The notes under the pieces were generated by a model. It was not told the origin of the DNA. It worked only from the letters and a program-made list of their open reading frames with translations, and ran no database searches. Below are positions 18,671-28,664 of a stretch of DNA of 64,000 nt, piece after piece. The stretch spans positions 1-64,000 of the forward strand of contig CAJXWZ010000001.1 of NCBI GenBank assembly GCA_913062815.1, given 5' to 3'. The first letter of the stretch is position 1. Each line of letters begins with the position of its first letter. Made by a program: the position numbers and the translations under genes. The DNA is from an uncultured Colwellia sp. (GTDB lineage: Bacteria > Pseudomonadota > Gammaproteobacteria > Enterobacterales > Alteromonadaceae).

Positions 18671-19804
18671 TTACTTATACTTTTTACCGCCAATCCATGT
18701 TTCAAGAACACTAAAGTCATCTTTTAAAATAACCATATCAGCTTGCATGCCTACTTTGAGCTCGCCACGTATATTGTTATTACGTTCATGCAAATACTGA
18801 GCAGGATATAAACTTGCCATCCGTAATGACTCATCTAACGGAATTTTCAGTCCCAAGTGTGTATTTTTAACCGCTGTAGCCATATCTAAAGACGATCCAG
18901 CTAGTTCACCCGTGGTAGAAGTCAGTTTGCCATTGTCGACATAAACGGTTCGATCATAAAGCGGAAACTCTGTCATATCAGTACCAACAGGTGGCATGGC
19001 ATCGGTTACCAAAAATATTCCGCCTGCCGGCTTAGTTTTTATTGCTAACTGACAACTTGCATAGTCAACGTGATGACCATCAACAATAAGTCCTGCTTGA
19101 GTATGATCATTTAACAATGCGCAACCAACCACACCCGGCTCTCTTCCTTGTAATGGTGACATGGCATTAAATAAATGGGTAAAACCAGTGGCACCGGCAT
19201 CAACGGCTTGTTGGGCGGTGGCATAATCCGCATTGGTATGCCCTAAACAAACCTTAATACCCAACTCAACCATGCGAGTAATATCTTGTGGCGAAACAGT
19301 TTCTGGTGCTAACGTCACCATGACTAAGCCTATATCTTTGCGCGACAAGACTTGCCACTCATCATCTGTAATCTCTCTGATCAGCTCAGCACAATGGGTG
19401 CCTTTTTTTGCAAGCGATAAATGAGGTCCTTCAAAATGAATCCCAATAATGCCCGGTAGCTCTGCTGCAATAGCCTGAGCCATCGCGTCTGCAGCTTGTA
19501 CCATCACTTCAACTTTATCCGTGATAAGGGTCGGCATCATCGCTGTAGTGCCAAACCTTGCATGAGCGGCAATGATGGTTTTGAGCTTATCTAATGAGGG
19601 AGAGTCATTAAATAAGGCACCGCCACCACCATTTACCTGTAAATCGATATAACCTGGTACAACCAAACCTTTCGCTTTAACATCAACATTACTGATATCT
19701 TCATCAATCGCCTGAATCACACCATCAACAATAGTCAGCACTCGATCATCTATAAAATTTTGACCATCAAATAATCGTTGAGCATGAAATCGAACTTGTG
19801 CCAT
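18671..19804 (-). CDS. nagA: N-acetylglucosamine-6-phosphate deacetylase
   Basis: Removes acetate from GlcNAc-6-phosphate to give GlcN-6-phosphate. The 377-residue product has the amidohydrolase fold: GYIDLQVNGGGG near 52, the metal ligand Glu in GIHFEGPHL (about 123-131), the His ligands in CLGHTNADY and GFTHLFNAMSPLQGREPG, VDGHHVD, and the catalytic Asp in LVTDAMPP (about 270). It lies between nagK and nagP with gaps of 66 and 69 bp, long enough for its own ribosome site but without a terminator. The next pathway enzyme, the deaminase NagB, is not in the window. Confidence 0.95.
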   Translation of the reverse strand: MAQVRFHAQRLFDGQNFIDDRVLTIVDGVIQAIDEDISNVDVKAKGLVVPGYIDLQVNGGGGALFNDSPSLDKLKTIIAAHARFGTTAMMPTLITDKVEVMVQAADAMAQAIAAELPGIIGIHFEGPHLSLAKKGTHCAELIREITDDEWQVLSRKDIGLVMVTLAPETVSPQDITRMVELGIKVCLGHTNADYATAQQAVDAGATGFTHLFNAMSPLQGREPGVVGCALLNDHTQAGLIVDGHHVDYASCQLAIKTKPAGGIFLVTDAMPPVGTDMTEFPLYDRTVYVDNGKLTSTTGELAGSSLDMATAVKNTHLGLKIPLDESLRMASLYPAQYLHERNNNIRGELKVGMQADMVILKDDFSVLETWIGGKKYK

Positions 19805-19870
19805 GGCGTAGTAACCCTAATAATTATGTATCTTGCTAAGTCGCTTATTTGACGTTAACAATATCAATCG

Positions 19871-20803
19871 TTAAGCACTTTGTTCTTGCTTAGTTTTTTG
19901 CTTAGTTTTTTGTTTCGCGAGCTGACTCCGAGCGTATAAAACCGAGCCAACTTCTGGTGGACTTAACGGCTCAGATAACTGTGCTTGTATGTCTTCGTTA
20001 AGCCAAGACTTTAACCTTGGTGTTAAACCGCCCAACATGGAAATTCGCGCCGGTTGTTTAATCAATAGCGTTCGAGCTAAATTGTTAATATATTCAGCAC
20101 CTTCAGTAACAATATCTAATGCGACCAAATCGCCCTGCTCTGCGGCATCAAAAACAAGATTCGCTAACTGTGCATAAAAGGTTGCTTTTTTACCGGCGAT
20201 AGCTTCAACAATAGAAGTAGTATTTGTGCAATCTAATTGCTTGAGTAGTATGTCGTTCATTGACGATGGTGCAACAATGCCATCGAGAGAAAGCAACACT
20301 TGTTTAGTCGCTTGTAAACCAAACCAGGCGCCACTGCCTTTATCCCCTTGTGGAAATCCATGCCCACCAATCAGCACTTCTTGTTCATCAATACAGGAAA
20401 ATCCGCAAGAGCCTGTGCCACTAATAATAACGGCACCGTTATTATTATGGTGTGCTCCTAAACAAGCGATAAGTAAGTCATGGGCTAAAAACATTTGTTT
20501 AAAAGGATGTTGCCATGCTTGCATTTTTTCAAATTGGACTGGTAAGTTAACGCCTGCTAACCCTACACCCGCTACCAACTCATTTAACGAAACATTAGTT
20601 AAACCAGCATCTGTTAAAGCGAGCTTAGCCGACGCCACAATAGAGGTAGTCGCTTGTTCAAAGCCATGCAACGGATTTCCAGGACCCGCAATACCCGTAC
20701 CTAGAACTTCATTTTTTTCATTCATCACAATGGCTTTACATTTACTGCCGCCGCCATCTATGCCTAAAAATAATGCTTTGTTATTGTCACTGCTTGTGAA
20801 CAT
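19871..20803 (-). CDS. nagK: N-acetylglucosamine kinase (BadF/BadG family)
   Basis: Phosphorylates intracellular GlcNAc delivered by NagP. The 310-residue product has the ASKHA-fold phosphate 1 motif LGIDGGGSKCKA at the N-terminus, the phosphate 2 motif ISGTGSCGF (about 128-136) and GDKGSGAWFGLQA (about 152-164), as in eukaryotic-type NAGK and Shewanella NagK. The C-terminus ends in a short Lys/Gln/Thr repeat KTKQKTKQ that looks like recent slippage. A palindromic operator 157 bp upstream (20961-20980) probably controls the nagK-nagA-nagP operon. Confidence 0.92.
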   Translation of the reverse strand: MFTSSDNNKALFLGIDGGGSKCKAIVMNEKNEVLGTGIAGPGNPLHGFEQATTSIVASAKLALTDAGLTNVSLNELVAGVGLAGVNLPVQFEKMQAWQHPFKQMFLAHDLLIACLGAHHNNNGAVIISGTGSCGFSCIDEQEVLIGGHGFPQGDKGSGAWFGLQATKQVLLSLDGIVAPSSMNDILLKQLDCTNTTSIVEAIAGKKATFYAQLANLVFDAAEQGDLVALDIVTEGAEYINNLARTLLIKQPARISMLGGLTPRLKSWLNEDIQAQLSEPLSPPEVGSVLYARSQLAKQKTKQKTKQEQSA

Positions 20804-20960
20804 ACCAACCTCAAAGTTTTTCTTAATTATTTAATAGCAGCCAAATTACTAAACTTGTTCCGTTGCTATTACTGCTTTTGCCGCACTTTTTAATCTATTT
20901 TTGTCTCTTTGACAATATAAAAGTAAACATCCTTGGCTTAACTGTTTTCATCTTATCCAT

Positions 20961-20980
20961 AAATGACAGCGTTGTCATTT
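20961..20980. promoter_or_regulatory. NagR-type operator upstream of nagK
   Basis: AAATGACAGCGTTGTCATTT is a 20-bp dyad with one mismatch. It shares the core TGACAGCG..TGTCA with the sites at 23844, 32190 and 32224. The even palindrome with a central CG is typical of LacI-family repressors, and the motif resembles those reported for NagR regulators of GlcNAc catabolism. The regulator gene is not in the window. Confidence 0.8.
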
Positions 20981-21067
20981 ATTATTTTGCATTATTTCGC
21001 AATTATTCAATTGGCACTGATAGCAAAATAAATAAGCTGCTGATTTTATGATAAAAGATAATTGAAA

Positions 21068-23770
21068 TTATTGTACCGATACCTGAGTTACTCGCCCTGT
21101 TCTTAACCCGTTATTAGACCTACTGCGCAATTTTACTGTGCCTGATACCTTCACTGGCTGTTTATAAGTTTGCCATTTAGTGTCATTTACCGTATTACCT
21201 TGGATTTGATATTCGATAGTTAATCCAGGAAAGGCAATATTTGCATTTAACAGTTCATTTTCGACTATCGCCCCTACTGTTGGTAAACGATAATCAATGC
21301 CAGCAAGTTCTAACTTGGTTAATTCTTTTTTCCCTAAAGCATTAGCAAACAGGCGCCAGTTTTCATCACGTTGTTTTTCCATATCTGATGTGAAAGTGTT
21401 TGTTTCCTGACTATATTCGCTTCCCTGATAATTGTAGGGTACTGCCCATGTAGGTAAATGCCATGCTCGTTCCGCTAGAGCAAAAAGCCGTGGAAATACT
21501 TTATGCTCTGACATTTGGTCAGTACGCGTATTTTCACTCCATAGCTGCCCTTGAATGCCTAAAAAGGTTTGCCCTTTGTCTAGTGGCGTTTTGGTATCAT
21601 CGGCAACATAAGCCTTATCTTCTCTATCTAACCAAAATTCTGCGTGCACAGGCAAATTGTCGGGCATGAACTGAAAGATTTTTTCGGTATTAGTATGTCG
21701 AGATGCCCAATAATAACCATGCTCTTTCGGCGACGCTTCATAAGGAAAATCAAAATACAATACATCTGGAGATGAAATAACTATTTGCCAATCACGATTC
21801 GCTAAATCATGTACTTTACTGTGTCCTCCTGAGTAAAGTACATCCCATGCATTGGCTTGGACGATTGTAGGCATATTGTCTTTACGGGTATGTGACATAC
21901 CATCACTCCACCCTGCCGTTTCAATATCAAGACTAGAAAGAATACTGGCAACACGCTCAATAAAGTAAGCCCCCAATTCACTCATGTTTTCCACACCACG
22001 ATCATTATTGGCAACGAAAGCTTTACAAGCAGGAGAATCAATCCATGCGCCTGCGGTTTCATCGGCGCCAATATGGTAGCGAGTTAGTGGCTGTCCTGCG
22101 TTTTCATGGATCTGCTTCACTTGTGTCATTACTTCTAAAACAAAGTCATAAGAGGTCTCAAGGCAAACATTGATGGTATTGTCATTATAATATTGCACTG
22201 AAGAGTATTGAGTTTTATCTTCAAAATCATCAAGTAAAAACTGTTTGGCTTTAGTATCATCTTCAAGCTTTTGATATTTTTTATATCGAGCTGTCATTGC
22301 TTTCATTGCCGCTCTTGAGTGACCTGGCATGTCTAAGGAAGGTATAACCTGAATATGTCGGGCACTTGCCGCTTGCAATATTTCGGTATAATCACTGACA
22401 CTATAGAAGCCATTCACTGGTGCATTAACATCAACACCAGCACCAAGCTGAGCAATCAGACAACTCTGTTCTTGGGTATCAAAACAACGTTTGCTCGATA
22501 GCTCAGTTAATTCAGGCAAACTCGGAATTTCTAAACGCCAGCCTTCGTCGTCCCCCAAATGTAAATGCAATTTATTGAGTTTATAGGCCGCCATTTGTTC
22601 GAGTAAAGCCAGGATAAATTCTTTCGAATGAAAGTTACGAGCAACATCAACTAATATTCCTCTAAAGGCATAATGAGGTTCATCAGCAATCTCAACAACA
22701 GGAAGCGTATTCTGCCCTACTGTATATAGACTGGATAAGGTTTGTAAGCCATTAAAAACACCGTTACTATCAACACCGACTATACCTATCTCTTGTTCTG
22801 AAATTGATAATTGATAACTACCAATAAGTTTGGTTTTGTCCTTATTAATCTTTAAATTTACTGAGATACCGCCTGCTGATTGCTTCAAGCCTAAATTCGC
22901 CAACCGAGATAATGCAGCATTAACGTCAACCGGTTTTACATTGGAAAAGTTCACTTTTATGCCACTTGTAATATCAAGCAACTTATTATTTTGATCAAAG
23001 TTGACTAACCTTGGCGTTGGAATAATGGCTTGAGTTACTGATAACTCGCTTTGCTCAGATTTTGCCACACCTTCAGCATTGCGTTGATACAAGTTTTCAC
23101 TGGTAAGCCAAGCCGTTTTGTCATTACTAGTACGTTTAAATTGTTTTAATTCATCAGTATAAGGTTCAACAAAAGGCAATATTTCCAAACCTGACTCTTT
23201 ATCAATTCGTACTTGCGTACTAGTAATAACTTTCGCTTGAAGGTCTGCAGCCGTTACTATGTAGTTTGGTAGAGCATCAGTTTCAGATAACATCCAATAA
23301 TTAGCTCTAAAAATTACACTTTTGGTTTCTCCAGCCTTAAAGCCTGAAAAACTCTTCTTTAATGAAATTTGGTGCAAATCGCCATTTAAATGCGAGACTC
23401 TCAGTTCCTCACCTATGGATGATTGCACAGGAGTAATTTGACTAAAATATATTGACCAATCATTTACGATAATTGCTTTTTTGGCGGTAAAACTTAATTC
23501 AACTTCAAAACACTTGCCCCCTGCTACGTTCTCATCGCATTTATCAGTCGGTACGTTGGTAAGCACATTATATTTTACGATTAGGCTTTCAGCTATATTG
23601 TCAATATCAAGCTGTTTGGCACTGTTCAATTCTATTGCGTCTGGGGCTATCGTTATATTGTCTTTAGTAGAACTTTCTTGACTGCAACTTGAAATCAGCA
23701 TACTTAGCGACAACGATAATACTGATGCAGAGAGCATCGTTGTTAATGTTTTTTTATTCATGTTTCTCAT
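21068..23770 (-). CDS. beta-N-acetylhexosaminidase (GH20) lipoprotein
   Basis: Hydrolyses chitobiose and other GlcNAc-terminated oligosaccharides. The 900-residue product has a lipoprotein signal with lipobox ISSC, then an N-terminal chitobiase carbohydrate-binding-like domain (about 50-195, with the pair CDENVAGGKC). The GH20b domain follows (about 240-365), then the catalytic barrel with FRGILVDVARNFHS, LHLHLGDDEGWRLE and the catalytic Asp-Glu in HIGADETAGAW (about residue 570). A small C-terminal beta domain ends the protein. Two ATGs three codons apart (23770 and 23761) are both possible starts. It is divergent from the sulfotransferase gene across a perfect operator palindrome and upstream of nagK. 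Confidence 0.93.
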   Translation of the reverse strand: MRNMNKKTLTTMLSASVLSLSLSMLISSCSQESSTKDNITIAPDAIELNSAKQLDIDNIAESLIVKYNVLTNVPTDKCDENVAGGKCFEVELSFTAKKAIIVNDWSIYFSQITPVQSSIGEELRVSHLNGDLHQISLKKSFSGFKAGETKSVIFRANYWMLSETDALPNYIVTAADLQAKVITSTQVRIDKESGLEILPFVEPYTDELKQFKRTSNDKTAWLTSENLYQRNAEGVAKSEQSELSVTQAIIPTPRLVNFDQNNKLLDITSGIKVNFSNVKPVDVNAALSRLANLGLKQSAGGISVNLKINKDKTKLIGSYQLSISEQEIGIVGVDSNGVFNGLQTLSSLYTVGQNTLPVVEIADEPHYAFRGILVDVARNFHSKEFILALLEQMAAYKLNKLHLHLGDDEGWRLEIPSLPELTELSSKRCFDTQEQSCLIAQLGAGVDVNAPVNGFYSVSDYTEILQAASARHIQVIPSLDMPGHSRAAMKAMTARYKKYQKLEDDTKAKQFLLDDFEDKTQYSSVQYYNDNTINVCLETSYDFVLEVMTQVKQIHENAGQPLTRYHIGADETAGAWIDSPACKAFVANNDRGVENMSELGAYFIERVASILSSLDIETAGWSDGMSHTRKDNMPTIVQANAWDVLYSGGHSKVHDLANRDWQIVISSPDVLYFDFPYEASPKEHGYYWASRHTNTEKIFQFMPDNLPVHAEFWLDREDKAYVADDTKTPLDKGQTFLGIQGQLWSENTRTDQMSEHKVFPRLFALAERAWHLPTWAVPYNYQGSEYSQETNTFTSDMEKQRDENWRLFANALGKKELTKLELAGIDYRLPTVGAIVENELLNANIAFPGLTIEYQIQGNTVNDTKWQTYKQPVKVSGTVKLRSRSNNGLRTGRVTQVSVQ

Positions 23771-23843
23771 CCAAAAGCCCTAACATAAGTAGTTTTAGTG
23801 CAATATTATTAATTTAATAAAATAAACTGACTCTACTATCCAT

Positions 23844-23869
23844 TGTTTTGACAGCGCTGTCAAAACAAA
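23844..23869. promoter_or_regulatory. perfect 26-bp NagR-type palindrome between hexosaminidase and sulfotransferase genes
   Basis: The core TTTTGACAGCGCTGTCAAAA is flanked by TTG and CAA, giving 13-bp arms without a mismatch. It lies 73 bp from the hexosaminidase start and 66 bp from the sulfotransferase start, so one repressor could control both directions. Confidence 0.85.
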
Positions 23870-23935
23870 ATATCATTGTTTTTAAAATAAACATCTATGC
23901 TGTTATTCTGTGCAATTAAGCAGTAATATTTTCAA

Positions 23936-25483
23936 ATGAGTTTGCATAAAGGGGACGAATTGTTAGTCATTAACCTTAAAACATCTGAGTCTGAACATTT
24001 CATGAAAATGTCGTTAGCTGATGCCCTTAGCAAACTGCAGGAGGCTATGCACACGCAACAAGCTTCTGAGGCTACCTCTTACGCTGAACAAATTATTAAA
24101 CAAGCACCATCTTGCCTTAAAGCTTACAGCGCACTTTATAAAATACACACTGTTATGCAGCAATTTACTGTTTTAGAACAAGCAGCATTGCAATCTATTG
24201 AGCATAACGGCGATCAGCCAGAAAGCTATCATGCATTGTCAAATGCGTATCGTTTTCAACGACAATCAACATTAGCTTTGCAAGCGATGGATAAGGCAGT
24301 ACAACTTGCACCAAATAATGCTGAATGGCGTTATTTGTTGGGAATAATGTATAAAGAAATAGGCCAATTTGACGTTGCAGAAAAGCACTTTAATCAGTGT
24401 ATTGAACAATCGTCCAACTACGCACAAGCTTATTGGCAGTTAAGTGATATAACAGCAAAAATGCCAAAAAGTTATATTGCCCAGCTAACAAACTTGGTTA
24501 ATGCTGAACAAGCATCTGATACCAAATCGACCATTTATGCCGCTTACACTTTGTTTAAACATTTTGAAAGTATTGGCGAATTTAGCACTGCTTTTTCATA
24601 CTTGCAGCGTGGTGCCAGTCTGCAAAGAGCAAATTTTGATTACAATCATCAAAATGAGTTAACCGAACATAACGATATTACTCAAGTGTTTAATAAGGCC
24701 TTTTTTAACCCAAGTAACGCAAGCAGTAAAATTAATGAGGTTATTGATAATAGTCCTATTTTCATTTGTGGTTTACCTCGCTCAGGTACAACCTTAGCTG
24801 AACAGATTATATCTAGTCATAGCGACGTTGCTGCAGGCGACGAATTATTTGAATTAGCCCAAGCAACCCAGCAGGTATTACAACAAGTTAAGCCAAAACA
24901 AAACTTCCCTTTTTTGGTAAACGAATTAACTCATCAACACTGGCGAAACATTGGCGAAAGCTACTTAAAATTGACCCAGCATATTCATACTAAAAAATAT
25001 TTTACTGACAAGATGCCGTTAAATTACAAGGCGATTGGTTTGATACACAAAGCCTTGCCCAGAGCAAAAGTAGTATATTGCCATCGCCCTCCTATGGATT
25101 TACTCCTAGGTGCTTATAAACAAATTCTAGATCAAGGAAATTGCTATACATACGATTTGGATGAGTTGACGTCAATGATTATTGCTCATCACCACTTAAT
25201 GCAACATTGGCTTAAAGTGCTTCCTGGCAAAATTTTCACTTTGAAATACCAAGATATCGTAACCAATCAGCATCAAACCACTGAACGTTTGTTGAAATTC
25301 TTAGACTTAGATTGGCAAGATGGCTGCATTGATTTTCACCTCAATACTCGGGTGATTCATACAGTGAGCAACGCACAAGTACGACAGCCTATATTTACCA
25401 ATGCACTTAATGCTTGGCATAGATACAAACTACAATTACAGCCCTACGCTAATAAAATGAAAGATGCTGGTTTAGCTATTTAA
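23936..25483 (+). CDS. TPR-containing sulfotransferase
   Basis: The 515-residue product has an N-terminal array of tetratricopeptide repeats (about 30-260, for example PNNAEWRYLLGIMYKEIGQFDVAEKHF). A C-terminal sulfotransferase domain begins at about 277 with IFICGLPRSGTTLAEQIISS, the 5'-phosphosulfate-binding loop. The 3'-phosphate region is around RAKVVYCHRPPMDLLLGAYKQ. No signal peptide is seen, so it is probably cytoplasmic or membrane-associated. The acceptor is unknown. The start is uncertain: the ATG at 23936 lacks a ribosome site, whereas a TTG at 23960 follows AAAGGGG. It shares the operator palindrome with the hexosaminidase gene and is convergent with the halogenase-like gene, with only 2 bp between the two stops. 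Confidence 0.82.
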   Translation: MSLHKGDELLVINLKTSESEHFMKMSLADALSKLQEAMHTQQASEATSYAEQIIKQAPSCLKAYSALYKIHTVMQQFTVLEQAALQSIEHNGDQPESYHALSNAYRFQRQSTLALQAMDKAVQLAPNNAEWRYLLGIMYKEIGQFDVAEKHFNQCIEQSSNYAQAYWQLSDITAKMPKSYIAQLTNLVNAEQASDTKSTIYAAYTLFKHFESIGEFSTAFSYLQRGASLQRANFDYNHQNELTEHNDITQVFNKAFFNPSNASSKINEVIDNSPIFICGLPRSGTTLAEQIISSHSDVAAGDELFELAQATQQVLQQVKPKQNFPFLVNELTHQHWRNIGESYLKLTQHIHTKKYFTDKMPLNYKAIGLIHKALPRAKVVYCHRPPMDLLLGAYKQILDQGNCYTYDLDELTSMIIAHHHLMQHWLKVLPGKIFTLKYQDIVTNQHQTTERLLKFLDLDWQDGCIDFHLNTRVIHTVSNAQVRQPIFTNALNAWHRYKLQLQPYANKMKDAGLAI

Positions 25484-25485
25484 CA

Positions 25486-27063
25486 TTATAGTTTTTGTAA
25501 GCCATGCTTGTATATTTTATTGAGCAACTCTCTATGCTGAGGTAATTTACTCAGTGCCATATCACCATGCTTTTGAATTTTTTCAAATTCCTGCTGTGCT
25601 TGTTCATCTTTTTTCAATCTAGCTTCAAAGCACCTTAAATCCGTATTAAAGTCCATTCCGTAGAGAATATACTGATAGTTTTCTAAGTTAAAAATATCAA
25701 ACTTACTGGCAAAATCATAAGCCGTTGGTGGTTGATGTTGCCACCTTGCCAAGCGTTCTTTAAGCGAATCAGGGATACTTTCTTCAGTGCGATTATCTAA
25801 CCAGAAATCACTATCGTCTCGTTTAGACAAACAATAATGTGCCTTGACGAAATCAATAACATTGTCCCAGCTCGTTTTAACTCTTTTATTAAACTGTTCG
25901 GCTATCAATGGCATATCTAACTTACTAGCAGGAAATTGTTCTGCTAGCATTTTTGCCGTAGCATCAAAAACTAATAACCCCGTTGCTTCTAGCGGCTCAA
26001 CAAAGCCTTGTGCTAAACCCAATGCTACACAGTTTTTATGCCAGAACTTTTGTCTATAACCTATTTTCATTGGGATCAAACGGCTATTAACATTGTCAGC
26101 CATAGGGCCTATATAGTTTCTTAATGCTTGCTCCGCCTGTTCATGAGAAACATGGGCTGATGAATAGACATGCCCTATACCACGGCGCTCTTTTAAACCT
26201 ATATCCCACACCCAACCATGTTGCAATGCTGTAGAAATAGTATGACAAGCAATAGGCTCATTTGGGGTTTCATAAGGCACTTGAATTGCTACAGCATGGT
26301 CTACAAACAAAGTGTCACTTTTATCTTCAAAAGCAATATTCAACTTCTCACCTAAGAGTAAAGACTTAAACCCCGTACAATCAATAAAGAAATCGCCGAA
26401 TATTTCACCGTTGTCTTTAGTTACTAGTGATTTAATCTCACCATTGTCATGTTGAATAACACCTTTTACTTCCGCTTGAATATGATCAACACCTAGTTTA
26501 TCAACAGCATTTTTTGCTAACAAAGCTGAGAATTTAGTCGCATCTAAATGATAGCCGTATGCAGCTGCGCCTTGAAACTCAGGCGTAGTAATTAGTTTAG
26601 GGGCCAAGCCTGAATCACATACTCGCCCTTGAATTGACAAGCTATTAACATAGCTTGTGCCATTATGCTTAATATTTTTAAGCCAATACGCAGTTAAATC
26701 TACTTCACTGGTTTGTGGGTAATCAAATACATGATGATAATAGCTAGATTTGCCTTGTAAGGGGTTATTTACCCAGTCAACAAATTTTATTCCTTGTTTG
26801 AAAGTTGCGTCACATTCAGTGATGAATTGAGTTTCGCTGATACCTAAATGTTGCAAAGACTGACGCATCATAGGTACTGTACCTTCACCTACACCAACCG
26901 TTGGGATATTTGGGGACTCAACCAATGTTACTGTTATGCTTTCAGCACTATCATTGATCAAGTTTTTTGCCAGATGGTTAGCGGCCAACCACCCTGCTGT
27001 ACCGCCACCAACAATAACAATATCTTTAATTACATGAGATTGTGAGCCCGATTTTGCTGACAT
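25486..27063 (-). CDS. flavin-dependent halogenase-like protein, copy 2
   Basis: The 525-residue product belongs to the FAD-dependent tryptophan halogenase (PrnA) family. It has the FAD motif IVGGGTAGWLAANHL, VGVGEGTVPMMRQ, the catalytic lysine K89 in ATFKQGIKF, the SALLAKNAVDKLGV region, and GFVEPLEATGL with the conserved Glu. The tryptophan motif is WVWDIG, without the proline of the WxWxIP signature. Both the Lys and Glu needed for halogenation are present, so activity is possible, but proteins of this type next to TonB receptors have poorly known substrates. It is the last gene of the receptor operon, 18 bp after its paralogue. Confidence 0.85.
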   Translation of the reverse strand: MSAKSGSQSHVIKDIVIVGGGTAGWLAANHLAKNLINDSAESITVTLVESPNIPTVGVGEGTVPMMRQSLQHLGISETQFITECDATFKQGIKFVDWVNNPLQGKSSYYHHVFDYPQTSEVDLTAYWLKNIKHNGTSYVNSLSIQGRVCDSGLAPKLITTPEFQGAAAYGYHLDATKFSALLAKNAVDKLGVDHIQAEVKGVIQHDNGEIKSLVTKDNGEIFGDFFIDCTGFKSLLLGEKLNIAFEDKSDTLFVDHAVAIQVPYETPNEPIACHTISTALQHGWVWDIGLKERRGIGHVYSSAHVSHEQAEQALRNYIGPMADNVNSRLIPMKIGYRQKFWHKNCVALGLAQGFVEPLEATGLLVFDATAKMLAEQFPASKLDMPLIAEQFNKRVKTSWDNVIDFVKAHYCLSKRDDSDFWLDNRTEESIPDSLKERLARWQHQPPTAYDFASKFDIFNLENYQYILYGMDFNTDLRCFEARLKKDEQAQQEFEKIQKHGDMALSKLPQHRELLNKIYKHGLQKL

Positions 27064-27081
27064 AGTCGTTCCTGGCGTTTG

Positions 27082-28620
27082 TTATTTATGCAAATTAGTT
27101 AAGTAGTCTTGGTGACTCATCACTATGTTCGTTACTTGTTGAACTCTCTTATCAAACTCTTGGTATATTTTCTCATTTTCATTTGGGTCGCAGGGGATAT
27201 TCAGACTTGGGTAATGGTCCATGCCATATAAAACAGCGCGATAATTTTCATCTGAAAACATGGTGATATAACCGCCCGCTAAATCCATATATTCACAAAT
27301 CTTGTATTTCCATGTTGCTATTTTATCTTCTAAACCGTCACAATACTGCGCTGTTTTAGCAACATCTTGCCAAAACGGTGTGTCATCTCGATTAGTTAAA
27401 CAATAATGCAACACAATAAACTGCTTCAGATCCTCATAAGTGCCATTCATAATTTTATTAAAAGAGTCCCGAACTGATTGAGCCGTATCTTTGCCTGTAA
27501 CATGGGTTCCAAGTAAACGAGCACTGGCATTAATCAAATGCAAGCCAGTTGACTCCAATGGTTCAATAAAACCACCTGAAAGCCCAATAGCGACACAATT
27601 ACCTACCCAAGGTTCTTTTAAGCAGCCTATTTTCATGTCAAGGTGCACTTTCCTCAAGACCTTATTGCTTTCTTCACTATTATCTATGCCATGAAAAGCT
27701 AACAATTCTTGTTCAGCTTGTTGCTCAGTTAATCGGTTACCATCATAAACATATCCAGAGCCACGGCGATTAACGAGATCTATTTGCCATACCCAGCCAT
27801 TGGAGAGTGCTGTAGCTTCGGTATAAGGCTTAGGTTGTTCACCTTCCGGATAGGCAATTTGAATGGCGACAGCTTTATTACAGGGCAAGGCCTCGGCAAA
27901 AGATTGCCAGTTTTCTTGGTGCGCTTTCACTTTATTAATGAGAAACCCTTTAAAGCCGGTGCAGTCTATAAATAGATCGGCGCTAAAAGAGCCATTATTG
28001 GTATGAACAGCAGTAATATTATCTCCTTCAACGTCAATACTATTTACCATCGCCTTGACATGATTGACACCGGCTTCAACGCCTTTTTTGGCCATAAAGT
28101 TTGCCATCTTGATGGCATCAAGGTGATAGCCATAAGGAACGACACCTTCATACGGGCGAGAGTTAATATTTTTGGGAGACAATCCTTTTTTAATCAAATG
28201 AGATGAGATGGAAATAGCCTCGTCATAACGCTCTTGTTCATGTCGATTATCAACAACCCAAGCTGAAGAAATATCTAGCACTCGAGCAATATTTTGTTGC
28301 TCAAAAGAATGAAAATATTCATGCGTTGAACCATCACTTTTAGGCTTCATCCAATTTTTAAACATGATGCCTGTTTTCAATGTTGCGTTGGTTTCTTTAA
28401 GCAGTTCTTTTTCATCTAAGCCCATTGCTGCAAAATAATGCCTGACACTATGAACTGTCGCTTCACCCACACCAACAGTCGGTATTTCAGGGCTTTCAAT
28501 TAAGGTTATTTCAATTGATTTTTCACTGTGGTTATAGAGCCTATTCAAATACAACGCCGTCATCCAACCAGAAGAGCCACCACCAACAATCGTAATAGAG
28601 TTTATTTGTTCATTGTTCAT
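27082..28620 (-). CDS. flavin-dependent halogenase-like protein, copy 1
   Basis: The 512-residue product is a paralogue of the next gene. Landmarks are IVGGGSSGWMTALYL, VGVGEATVHSVRH, the presumed catalytic lysine K82 in ATLKTGIMF, the FMAKKGVEAGV segment, GWVWQID in place of WxWxIP, and GGFIEPLESTGLH with the conserved Glu. It has no signal peptide. It follows the SapC-like gene by 44 bp on the same strand. Annotation as tryptophan 7-halogenase would be misleading, since no natural-product genes are near. The context suggests a role in modifying a substrate taken up by the receptor. Confidence 0.86.
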   Translation of the reverse strand: MNNEQINSITIVGGGSSGWMTALYLNRLYNHSEKSIEITLIESPEIPTVGVGEATVHSVRHYFAAMGLDEKELLKETNATLKTGIMFKNWMKPKSDGSTHEYFHSFEQQNIARVLDISSAWVVDNRHEQERYDEAISISSHLIKKGLSPKNINSRPYEGVVPYGYHLDAIKMANFMAKKGVEAGVNHVKAMVNSIDVEGDNITAVHTNNGSFSADLFIDCTGFKGFLINKVKAHQENWQSFAEALPCNKAVAIQIAYPEGEQPKPYTEATALSNGWVWQIDLVNRRGSGYVYDGNRLTEQQAEQELLAFHGIDNSEESNKVLRKVHLDMKIGCLKEPWVGNCVAIGLSGGFIEPLESTGLHLINASARLLGTHVTGKDTAQSVRDSFNKIMNGTYEDLKQFIVLHYCLTNRDDTPFWQDVAKTAQYCDGLEDKIATWKYKICEYMDLAGGYITMFSDENYRAVLYGMDHYPSLNIPCDPNENEKIYQEFDKRVQQVTNIVMSHQDYLTNLHK

Positions 28621-28664
28621 AATTTAATACTTCTTAGTTGTGGTGAATGGTAAGTCAGTGCTTA

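Noticed and set aside
20226..20834. A 202-codon open frame on the plus strand.
   Set aside because: It lies antisense to nagK, whose family motifs are clear. The predicted protein is Ser/Pro/Cys-rich without any recognisable domain, as expected for a shadow frame.
25486..28620. A natural-product cluster making halogenated indoles, suggested by two tryptophan-halogenase-like genes.
   Set aside because: No other biosynthetic genes are near. The genes belong to an operon with a TonB receptor under a GlcNAc-type operator.
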